Shown here one piece after another: positions 8,638 to 17,500 of a stretch of DNA of 38,118 nucleotides. The stretch is from Deltaproteobacteria bacterium PRO3. Lineage in GTDB: Bacteria; UBA10199; DSSB01. The stretch lies in the NCBI GenBank assembly GCA_030263375.1, contig SZOV01000021.1, positions 1 to 38,118 of the forward strand, written 5' to 3'. Numbering within the stretch: position 1 is the first letter of the stretch; each line of letters starts with the position of its first letter. A program made the position numbers and the translations under genes. A model generated the notes under the pieces. It was not told the DNA's origin, ran no database searches, and worked only from the letters and a program-made list of their open reading frames with translations.

Positions 8638-9249
8638 ATGAAAAGGAACTATGGAAACAAAATCATTTTATCGGGTTTGTGCCTGCTTCTTCTCTCCGCG
8701 TGCAGCGGCGGGACGGGCGGCTCCTTCGAGGCGCCCAGGGTCGACGCGAACCAGGATTCGGGCCTGGACTTGGGAGGAAAGCTGCCGACGGCACCGGCCC
8801 CCGACGGAGCATTGCCGCCGCAGCCGAGCGAGGCGCCGCAAGAGGAGGGGGTGGACGCGAAATTTCCGGCGCCATTGACGGGGAGTCCTGCAGGCGAAGC
8901 GGCCCTTTGCACGAGCGCCTGCCGGGAACAGGGAAAGCAGTGCGTGGTTTCGGGTCTCGAGGAAGACTCCGTCGCCGACTCCGTCGTGGTCTCGACCTGC
9001 GCCGACAAGGCCGTGGCTTGCGCCGACCAATGTCAAGGCGGGAAGGCGACCTGCGCCGACTTGGCCGAGATGCAGAGGGTCGTTTTCAACCAGTTCTGTC
9101 AAATCCAGGCCGCGGGAGATTCCAACAAGCTGATCGCCTGCGCCATCGGCTACAAGGTAAAGGTGGACGCCTTCAAAGCGAGCTGCGTCCAGGCTCAAGC
9201 GATGGAGCATTTCATCGAATCCCAGGAGAAACCCCTGCCCAATCTATAG
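8638..9249 (+). CDS. Predicted 10-Cys lipoprotein, 203 aa
   Basis: The ATG at 8638 follows AAGGAGG at 8625-8631. The N-terminus is basic, then hydrophobic (LCLLLLSAC); the lipobox LSAC places the lipidated Cys at residue 22. A Pro/Ala/Gly tether precedes a C-terminal domain with ten cysteines in the order C-x3-C-x6-C-xn-C-x6-C-x3-C-x6-C-x14-C-x13-C-x14-C. The protein encoded at 9388 has the same ten with almost identical spacing, so the two are paralogs. The pattern suggests a disulfide-bonded helical bundle outside the cytoplasm. The gene lies 25 bp after the 7284 gene and is followed by a stem-loop that is duplicated after its paralog. The family is not one I can name. Confidence 0.88.
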   Translation: MKRNYGNKIILSGLCLLLLSACSGGTGGSFEAPRVDANQDSGLDLGGKLPTAPAPDGALPPQPSEAPQEEGVDAKFPAPLTGSPAGEAALCTSACREQGKQCVVSGLEEDSVADSVVVSTCADKAVACADQCQGGKATCADLAEMQRVVFNQFCQIQAAGDSNKLIACAIGYKVKVDAFKASCVQAQAMEHFIESQEKPLPNL

Positions 9250-9268
9250 GATAGCGGAACCAACCCTG

Positions 9269-9307
9269 CCTTGGGCGCCGGCCTCGCCGCCGCCCAAGGC
9301 CAATTTT
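9269..9307 (+). terminator. Stem-loop, copy 1 (terminator-like or intercistronic)
   Basis: CCTTGGGCG (9269-9277) pairs with CGCCCAAGG (9291-9299), with an inner CGGC/GCCG extension. After CCAA comes a TTTTT run at 9303-9307. The T-run is offset by four bases, so termination may be partial, leaving downstream genes expressed at a lower level. A near-copy lies at 9922-9961. Confidence 0.65.
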
Positions 9308-9387
9308 TAAGAAAAAAACTCCTAGGTGCCCGGCGCAGGAATCTCGGTTGCCGGGCGAGGAGAAACGATAAGAAGGAGGGTAATAAA

Positions 9388-9906
9388 ATGAAACGGTCGA
9401 ATTTCCATCTGGTATTTTGGACTCTCTTAACGTGCTTTGCACCTCTCGCGGTTGAGGCGAATCCGGCGATGCCCGTCCCGGCTAACCTTCAAAACGTAAA
9501 GATGCAGCCCCATTTCGGTTGGGTGCTTGGTTGCATCGATAAATGCGAAAGCTTCTCGGCGTCTTGCCTAAAAGTCCCCCCTGGGGCCGAGTCGCCTCCG
9601 CCCGACTATACCCATGTGCCGGGAATCGCGCAGACGCTTGACTGCGCCGAAGCGCGCGTTTCCTGCCTTCGAAAATGGTGCAGCGAACCGGTTTCGTGTC
9701 AATTCTTGGCCGAGGCCTACCTGGATACGCTGCTGGATTCCTGCAAAATTCAAACCGCGGTGTTGGGAGAATTGTCTTACGATTGTTTCGGAAACGCCCC
9801 CGCCACAAAGGAAATTTTCCTGAATCAATGCATCGACGAATCCCGGGAAAATGAGATCAGGCAGCCGGTAAGGAACGAGACAAGGCGATTGAATCGTAGC
9901 GAATAG
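9388..9906 (+). CDS. Exported 10-Cys protein, 172 aa, paralog of the 8638 product
   Basis: The ATG at 9388 has GGAGG at 9375-9379. A Sec signal peptide (hydrophobic VFWTLLTCFAPLAV, probable cleavage after VEA near residue 24) precedes a domain carrying the ten cysteines of the 8638 protein: x3, x6, variable, x6, x4, x5, x14, x13 and x14 between them. CQFLAEAYLDTLLDSC aligns with the corresponding CADLAEMQRVVFNQFC. Unlike its paralog it has no lipobox, so it is probably released into the periplasm or secreted. The gene plus its downstream stem-loop look like a tandem duplicate of the upstream gene plus stem-loop. Confidence 0.87.
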   Translation: MKRSNFHLVFWTLLTCFAPLAVEANPAMPVPANLQNVKMQPHFGWVLGCIDKCESFSASCLKVPPGAESPPPDYTHVPGIAQTLDCAEARVSCLRKWCSEPVSCQFLAEAYLDTLLDSCKIQTAVLGELSYDCFGNAPATKEIFLNQCIDESRENEIRQPVRNETRRLNRSE

Positions 9907-9921
9907 GATCCTCGGACCCTG

Positions 9922-9961
9922 CCTTGGGCGACGGCCTTTCCGGCGCCCAAGGCCAATTTTT
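9922..9961 (+). terminator. Stem-loop, copy 2 (terminator-like or intercistronic)
   Basis: CCTTGGGCG (9922-9930) pairs with CGCCCAAGG (9944-9952), followed by CCAATTTTT. It shares the flanking ACCCTG before the stem and the CCAATTTTT tail with the copy at 9269, so the whole unit was duplicated. The ribosome-binding site of the next gene (AGGAG, 9962-9966) abuts the T-run, so the hairpin might also modulate its translation. Confidence 0.65.
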
Positions 9962-9973
9962 AGGAGCGTGAAC

Positions 9974-10753
9974 ATGTCGCTACCCAACACCCCCACTCCG
10001 CGGTTCGGAGTATTTTTGGAAGACAGCGGAAACGTCGCCGGGACCATCGATCTTCAGGACAAACTGCGAATCGGCGAGTTCAACACGGATCAGGTTCGAG
10101 AGATGAGCGTCGAGGATTTCCTCAAGCGAGGCTCTCCGGGGTTTTCAAGCCTGTCCCCGGCGCAGCGCCTCAAGAAGCTGGAGGAGCTGTTCGCGAAAGG
10201 CTCCATTGTCCAGGGAGCCCGGCCGAGACTGGCGCCGGAGGTGCGAAAGGCGGCGGCGGACGCCGAGACCGATCGGCGTCTCGCGGTAGAACGCGAGCGG
10301 CTCGGCGGCGATTTTCAGGCGCTGCATCGAGACTGGGAGTCCTACTACTCCGACCTAGAGAAGGCCGGTCGGGAGACTCCGGAGCTCAAGCTGCGCGAAG
10401 CGCGCCTCGAGGCGAGGACGGCCGAGTTACACCGGCGCTCCGAGACCCTGGGCCTCCGCGAAAAGCAGGAGGCCTTGGTGTACGGGCTCGAGGAACTCTT
10501 GGGGGCCGATCTCGACAGTCGCTCTCTGCGAATTCAGCAGCTTTCCCCGAACACTCTTCGGGTCGCCGCCGGCGATGCCACTAGAAAGGGGCTTGTTTAT
10601 TTCGTCGACGTCCATGCCCCAGCAGGGGGCTCCTGCACCACCCTGAGGACGCCCGTTCCGGGACCGGAGGGAGAGCCAAGGCATGGTCGGGCGATGTGTC
10701 TCGAGCCGGAGACCTTCGCCGCCTTTCGGGCGGTGAAAGACGGAGCTCGCTGA
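9974..10753 (+). CDS. Hypothetical helical protein, 259 aa
   Basis: The ATG at 9974 sits seven bases after AGGAG (9962-9966). A GTG at 9968 is too close to that site and is rejected. The N-terminal 60 residues contain IDLQDKLRIG, then MSVEDFLKRG and a Ser/Leu/Lys-rich helix; a similar order occurs in the 10988 product (see findings). The centre (about 90-165) is a highly charged coiled-coil region. The last about 90 residues form a small domain with CTT and MCLE cysteines. No signal peptide and no recognised family. It is last in the 7284 cluster and is followed by the regulatory region of the giant gene. Confidence 0.8.
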   Translation: MSLPNTPTPRFGVFLEDSGNVAGTIDLQDKLRIGEFNTDQVREMSVEDFLKRGSPGFSSLSPAQRLKKLEELFAKGSIVQGARPRLAPEVRKAAADAETDRRLAVERERLGGDFQALHRDWESYYSDLEKAGRETPELKLREARLEARTAELHRRSETLGLREKQEALVYGLEELLGADLDSRSLRIQQLSPNTLRVAAGDATRKGLVYFVDVHAPAGGSCTTLRTPVPGPEGEPRHGRAMCLEPETFAAFRAVKDGAR

Positions 10754-10800
10754 CTAAGGTTGTGGTCCGCCGGAACTTGACCTGAATTATTATTGAAAAA

Positions 10801-10846
10801 TTATAAAAATATAAAAATTTGAACGCAAGGTTTTATAAAATTATAA
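10801..10846. promoter_or_regulatory. Paired TTATAAAAWTATAA boxes (putative enhancer/UAS), second instance
   Basis: TTATAAAAATATAA (10801-10814, one mismatch) and TTATAAAATTATAA (10833-10846) lie 32 bp apart, start to start. The second ends 64 bp before the GG of the -24 element. Pair spacing and distance to the promoter match the instance at 7105-7148 (30 bp and 65 bp). Confidence 0.65.
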
Positions 10847-10868
10847 ATATCTTGTGAGGTCTGGAAGT

Positions 10869-10881
10869 TAACCAGCTGATA
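10869..10881 (-). promoter_or_regulatory. Putative IHF site
   Basis: Read on the minus strand, TATCAGCTGGTTA fits the IHF consensus WATCARNNNNTTR at every fixed position. It lies between the enhancer boxes and the -24 element, where IHF bends DNA at many sigma-54 promoters. The 7-kb promoter has only an imperfect equivalent (TATCGACAATTA, 7176-7187). Confidence 0.5.
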
Positions 10882-10909
10882 TTACTAATAGTATTAACCT
10901 TCCCGCTTT

Positions 10910-10925
10910 TGGCCCAAGGCTTGCT
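10910..10925 (+). promoter_or_regulatory. Sigma-54 (-24/-12) promoter of the giant-gene unit
   Basis: TGGCCC, then five bases, then TTGCT gives GG (10911-10912), exactly 10 bases, GC (10923-10924). The predicted start near 10936 leaves a leader of about 52 nt before the ATG at 10988, much like the promoter at 7213. It would drive the 10988 gene and, 30 bp after it, the 16-kb gene. Confidence 0.75.
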
Positions 10926-10987
10926 TTATAGAGCCGTGACAGCCGAAGGATGTTTCCTCGGCGGAAAAAAACGGGAGGACGATACTA

Positions 10988-11479
10988 ATGAATATTCGAG
11001 GAATCGACACTTGGAACGCTACGGAACGTCGCACCATCGACAACAAAGACATTCTGGAGATCGACCAAAAAGGAGAGACGAAACAGATCACCGTCAAGGA
11101 GTTCATGACGGACAAATACCACCCCGAGCTGTCGAAGGATAAAAAGCTCGCGCTGCTTCAGTCCACCCATTGGAAGGACCGGGGCGGCAAGGAAATCAAG
11201 TGGGAGCGAGCCTCGCAGCCCATCGAAAGCCTGATTTTCAACAACCCCACCGACGCCGCCAGCAAGACCAAGGCCTCCATCCACCGTTTTTGCCGGCAAA
11301 ACCCGGGCTGGACGCCCGAGCAGGTCGTGGAATTCAACAAGGCGACCAATGCCTTCGACGGAAAGCGGATCGACTCGCTTTACCGCGACGGGAAGTTCCC
11401 GGATTCCACCCATAGCGGAGTGCTCAACATCCATTTTCCTCCCAAAAATGTCGCCAAGGAAAACATCGGCCATATCTAA
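10988..11479 (+). CDS. Small hypothetical protein, 163 aa, co-transcribed with the giant gene
   Basis: The ATG at 10988 follows GGGAGG at 10973-10978. The protein is soluble, charged and has one cysteine. Its first 60 residues (IDNKDILEID, then ITVKEFM and a Leu/Lys-rich helix) resemble those of the 9974 protein. The rest shows no motif I know. It is the first gene behind the second sigma-54 promoter and only 30 bp upstream of the 5337-residue protein, so it may be a partner, adaptor or substrate of that machine. Base composition is less GC-rich than the flanking genes. Confidence 0.82.
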   Translation: MNIRGIDTWNATERRTIDNKDILEIDQKGETKQITVKEFMTDKYHPELSKDKKLALLQSTHWKDRGGKEIKWERASQPIESLIFNNPTDAASKTKASIHRFCRQNPGWTPEQVVEFNKATNAFDGKRIDSLYRDGKFPDSTHSGVLNIHFPPKNVAKENIGHI

Positions 11480-11509
11480 GCGGGCCTCCAGCTGAGTTGC
11501 GGAAGTACC

Positions 11510-14500
11510 ATGCCGAAGGAACTGACATCCCAACACCTGCGCGAGATGGGCTTTCACGAGTTAGCCTTATTTCACGAACATGGGGCCAGAGCCGAGGCGG
11601 AGGCACGCGATCCTCCGACGCCGGACATTTTACGCCCAATGGAGACAAGCCCCTTTGGGTCGGCGAACGAAAGTCCCCAAGCCTCCGTTTCCGATCCGAA
11701 CGCCGAGCTGCGTAGGCTTCTCGGGCCCTTAGTATCCCCTTTGCTTCGGGACGCGAGGGGGAGCTTCGACCCGGGCAAGGTCCATGCCAATAATTTCGAA
11801 GAGTTTCGCGATTGGCTTTTGGACCAAGTCTCCGTCGACGGCATCGCCTTCAATCAAAGCCTCCTCGCCTCCTACCACCAAGTCCTGGGCAAGGCCGAGC
11901 ACGAGCCGCTCCTGCGACGGCTCTGGGCGGAGGGCAGGGGAGAAAAGACGGAGGACCCTCCGCCGGCGGCCCTGCGGCGTTTGACGGCCGACCTGATCGC
12001 CGTCTCGGCCGAGCGCTTCGTCTCCTCCCACTTGAACGACCGGGAGGGCAGGAGAAGGCTGCGCGGCATTCTGGGCGATCCCGCGCAGTACAGTCGCGAG
12101 ATCCGGGCCGACCTGAGCAAGGCCATCGCCGCGGTAGGCGAACGGCAAGGGATCGGCGGTCTCTACGCGCACCAATCCGAAAAACAGATCTCATCGTGGA
12201 ATTATTTCAACTGGGGCGTGAGCGACGCCGAGCTTCGGGAGGCCGGACGCCTCGCCGAGGAAATCCTGACCGTCGCCGACGAGCAGGAGGCGCGGATCCA
12301 AGGTGCGGGGACCCAATACCACGATCACCCCGAGCGGGTGCGCGCGCTCGTGTCCAAGGAAAGGACGATTAAGCCCGAGGAGATCCGCGGTATTGCGCGA
12401 ATCGAGGCGGCGCATCGCGAAAAGGCCGATCCCCTATCCCAACTCCGGACCCGATTGGCGCGCTTCTGGCTTTTGGCGGCGGATTCCGACAACTGGCGGG
12501 TCGATAACGCCTACTCCGGCCCTACCCATCGCCTGTATCTGATGGCCGAGACCGAGCGCCTGCTTTCGCTGACCGAAAACGTCCGCGACGAGGCGGGCCT
12601 GCGCTGGCTCAACGGGCGGGTCCAGGAATTCTTGGCGGCGCCGCTGCCGGCGAAGCCCGGCTCGGACTTCGGACCCCTCGCCGAGGCCTGGAGATGGCTG
12701 GAGCATAAGACCGTCGGTCGGGGCCTGGAGGAATTGTTTGAGGCCGTGCCGGAGGGGCACAAAAGCCCCTATCTTCAATTAAAAGAGCTCTCGCATACCT
12801 GGAAGCACTCCGTCGCCATGGGCGAGACGCTGCTCCCGGAGGTGAAGATCCCGCCGCCGCTCGAAGGAGAGGAGGTCCAGGGAGATTCGGCGGAGCTGCG
12901 GCGGGCGGTCTCTCACCTTTCCTCGGAGCTGCACAAGACCAAGCATCAGTTTTGGTACCAGTACAAGCAGCACAAGGCCCTGTCGCGCGGGGCCTCGAAT
13001 GTGGCGAGCTGGTTCGGCGCGGGGGACATCGAGGATATCCGCGAGGCCAACCGCTGGATCGACGATTGCCTGCGGCGGTTGGCCGGGGTTCGCGCGAAGG
13101 AAGACCTGGAGGAGGAGCTGAAGGGACTGTACCGCGAGCTGAAAAAGGACGGCAGGCTCTTCGCCGCGATGGAGGCCGCGGAAATGGAAGGGACCGAGCA
13201 GCTGATCGGACTGATCCAAACGGTGGCGGAGATCGCCGCGATCTCGTTGGTCACCCAGGGGATGGGCACCGCCGGAGCGATCGCCAATGCGGCGCGGGCC
13301 GGTCGCGCGATGCAAGGCGCGCTTCAGACCGCGGCCGGCGCGCGCCGTATCGGCCAGGGGGCGGAGGCCCTGGCGTGGGCCTCTAAGGCGGAATACGGGA
13401 TGAAGATGGGGATGGCGATCTCCGCCACCGAGAACGCGGTGGCGTTCGGCACGGGCGAGGTCCGGCAGGGACCCGAGACCCTGCTCGCCTGGGGCAAGGA
13501 CAGCCTTACGACCGGCGCGGCGATGAGCCTGTTCGGCCCGCTGTCGATGGGCGGCGGCTCCGCGCAAGTCTCGCGCAACCTCGGCAAGGAGCTGTTCCAC
13601 CGCTATGCCCAGCAAGGCGCGAAAGGCCTGGGCCACTTGGCCAAGGACACGGCGGCGGAGACGGGGGAGGAGCTCTTCGACGCCCAACTGCGCCAGGGCC
13701 TTGACGGCCATCATCGGGCCCTCGGCGCCGATCAGATCCGCGAGATCACCTTGGTCAGCGGCTTCGGCGGGGCGCAGATGGGGGCGCTGAATCACGGCTT
13801 TCGGATACTTCAGCAGAAAGCGGATATTACGATTGCGAATTCCCGGAAGGATAGCGCGGAGGATCCCGAAGCCGCCGCGCCGCAAGCCTTCTCTGCGGCT
13901 GGGAGGCAGCTTCTCCTCGCCCCGATGTGGATGTTCCTCGGCGCGGGTGGCCCGGGCGGCCTGCCGCCGGGCCGCGGTGAGACGGCCTTGGGAAAAGCGC
14001 CGGATACCGAAAGCCACGCCAAACGCCTCGCCGCCGTCCATGCTCGTTTGGAGCCGGTCTTCGCCAAGGTCGGCGAGCCGCTGACCCTCCGCGATCTGCT
14101 CTTGGCCGGCCAAGTAACCGCCGAGATGAGCCTCAAGAACACGGCGCTGTCGATGGAAGAGAGCCTGCGAATCGTCTACGCCGACCGCTTTGCCAACGAG
14201 GAAATGCGGGAAGAAGTACAAAAAATCATTCGGAAGGGCGTGGAGCAGGAAGAGTCGAGGGATGAGGCCGACCGGATCCAAGGGGAGGCGTTGTCGTCGA
14301 AATATCTTCTGGCCCAACTTTCCTCTTGGAATCCTCGCCTCACGGACGGATCAAGAAACGAAGATCCCATTATTTTCCACATTCCGGGTCCGGAGAGCCT
14401 GGTTTTCGCGCCCTCCACCTTCAAGGCGGTGCAAGGACTAGCGGCGGGTATCTTGACGCGAACTCCAGTTTATTTGCTGGGCGAGACGGGCACCGGGAAG

Positions 14501-17500
14501 AACGCGATGCTGCGGTACTTGGCCTGTCGGACCGGAACGCCGCTGATCCGCATCAATTTCAACCGCGAGACCGACGCCTCCCAGCTTTTCGGGCACCTCG
14601 AAATCGAGCGGGACGAGCAAGGCAATCGCCGCGTCGTGCTGCGCGACGGCAGGATGATCCGGGCGATGCGGCACGGCGCCTGGGTCGTCTGGGACGAGGC
14701 GAATCTCGCTTCCGAGGCCTTCCTGGTCGCGCAGAACGACCTCATCCAGCAGATCCAGACAGGTAAAGTGACGGTTCGCCAGGGCGGCAAGTTGGTCGCG
14801 ATCGACGTCCATCCGCATTTTCGCCTGTTCGCCACCGGCAACCCCGAGGGCTACGCGGGGCGCAAGGCCACGGAGCGCAGCTTCGGCAACCGTTGGCTGA
14901 AGATTTTCGTCCAGCCCATGTCGGTGGAGGAGCAGCAGGCCTTCTTGGCGACGGAGTACAAGGAATTAAGTCCGGAGAGTGCGGAAGTTATTCCGGCGGC
15001 CTTGCATGCTTTAAAACTGGTCTTGGGCGGAGAGAAAATAACGATCCGTACCCTCAAGCTGGTAGCGGGGAGGATTCAGGAGATGGAATCGGAAAGCCTA
15101 TGGGAGAGGGGGGACGCCGCGGCCTCTCCTCAACTCACGCCTCAAGGCATGCGCGCCTGTCTTTCCGCGATCGAGGCCGAGGTCCTCGACGGGCTGAATG
15201 GCGAAGATTATCAAAAGGCCGTTCAGGCCTTGGCCCAGGTCTTGCCGCGAGGGACCTATGAAATCAAAGACTATGTCTCCCAGCCTCCAAGCCGCGAAGA
15301 GTTCGAGGCGAAGGTCGGCGAATACGCGGGACTCTTGGACCGTGGCGGACAGGAAAAAAACCAAGGCAGGGAGCAGAAGGAAGACCGGGAAGAACCCGAG
15401 GCCCAGGAACATGAAGCGCGGGACTGGGGCGAGTTCGTTCCCGTCCCGACCTTCCTCAAGTACGCCGCCAAGGCCCTCGACTCCCTGATCCGCGGCGACC
15501 ACCTGCTGATCGAGGGGCCGCCCGCCACCTCCAAGTCCTCCTTCATGCGCCTGATCGGACGGCTCTCCGGCCAAGAGGTGATCGAGGCGACGGGTTCCGC
15601 CGACCATTCCAGCGCCGACATGATCGGGATGCCCGCTTTGGACGAAGCAGGCCTCCTGATCTTCGAGGAGGGGTATTTCCTCAAGGCCCTGAAGGAAGGC
15701 GCCATCCTGGTGATCAACGAGGCCAACTTGATACCGGCCGAGGTCCTGGAGCGGCTCAACTCGGTCTTTGACGACGACCGGATGATCGTGGTGAGCGAGA
15801 ACGGACATGAGGCGCCGGTGAAGGCGCATCCAAACTTCCGGCTGATCCTCACGCAGAACCCGGCAGGGATGAACGGCGGTCGCAAGCGCCACTCGCCCGC
15901 GCTGGAGAACAAGTTCCGCAAGATATTTATCCGGGACGCCATCTCCCAAGAAGAACTCACCCTCCTCGCCCGCGAGAGTTTCCCCGCCCTAGCCCCCGCC
16001 GCCGGCGAGATGGCGCGCTTTCATCAGGAGGCGGCACGGACTTTTACCGGCGCGGGAGTCCAACTTACTCTTCGCGATCTAGGACATTGGGGCCTGATCG
16101 CCGCAGCCTTGGCCCAAAGCGGAACACTGCGGCCTCACGAAGCCTTGCTGCTCGGCGCTGAGCTGGCCTACTTGAGTCGCAGCGCAGATCCCGATCTCCG
16201 CGAGAAGCTGCAACCGGAAATGTCCCGATTGGCCGCCGATCTCTCGGGCAAGACATTCCCAAGGGAGGATGTGCAGGAGGAGGCTGACCCCGTCCGTCAA
16301 ACCATCCGCCGCATTCTTGCGGATCCCGAGGTCGAGAATCTCCAAGCCGTCTACATGCATTTTGCCGCCTTGCAAGGTATGAACTTCGAATCCTGGCTGC
16401 CGCGGGTGCTCAGGGAGCTGCCAGAGCGGGAATTTGAGGAAGTTTTGACCGCCCTCCAACCCATGAAACCCGAAGATGAATTGCGACTGTTGAAAGAATC
16501 GAAGAACCACGCGGCTCGAACGCGGCTCCTGAAAATGCTGGAGGAGGCGGATCGAGGCATTTGCGTGGATGTCGCGAGATTCTTGATTCATATGTTTCCA
16601 AGCGATGGCGAAGTTGGAAGCGCTCTACGAGCCAGGATGCTGGGCTATTTGGAAGAGCATGGATACGACGCGGGTGGGGCCGAGTATGCGGTAAGTATAT
16701 TGGGCACCGTGGGTCGAGGCGACAAAAAAATCAAGCAAATCCTTTTGGAGATGCTGTCAGACATTGATTGTGGCGTCCCAGAAGGTTGGATTGCTGATGC
16801 CTTGGGGAACTTGGGCATTGCCGATGACGGCGTTGAAAACGGCCTTCGTAACATAATAGATCGCGATCATGGAATTTCGGGATTCATCGCGGTTCAAGCT
16901 TTGGTCAAGTTAGGACTTGCTGACGAGGGAGAAACTCGTCAATTCCTCTTCGAATTTATATCGAACGAGGGGGATTATTGGGACTTTGGCGAAGCGCGCC
17001 GAGGCGCATGGAAGCTTCTGGATGACTTGGGAATTGCCGACGAGGAGGCGAGAGAACGGCTGCGCATGGTGGTAGTGAATCAGCGGGTGGAAATAGTAGA
17101 CCGATTTGCCGCCGTATCCCGGCTCGACAAATTGGGGAGGGACGGCGAATTCGTCCGGGATGCGGTCCTCTCGATGGCGAACGACCTTCTCTCGGAGATG
17201 AGAGATGCCGATTCAAGAGTACGCGAATCGGCCATAACCGGTTGTCGCCACACTTTCCTCGTCAAGGCTGTTCAACAAGGTCCCATCGCCGAGGCCCTTC
17301 AACAGGGCCTTTTGGAGAGGCTTCACGACGAAAAGGAGTCCATACGATTTGAAGCCGCCACGTCATTGGTTGCATTGGGGCTGGGCCTAGAAGCGGTCGA
17401 AGCATGGCTGGCCGATCAATTCTCCCGCCAGAAGAACTGGACCGATAAGCTCAAAGCCGCGGAGATGTTGTTTCGTCTCGGACGGGGCGAGGAGATAAGA

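Noticed and set aside
15354-15362. Run of seven A inside the giant gene as a programmed frameshift site
   Set aside because: The zero frame continues with homologous sequence on both sides, and no alternative frame product or stimulatory hairpin is evident.
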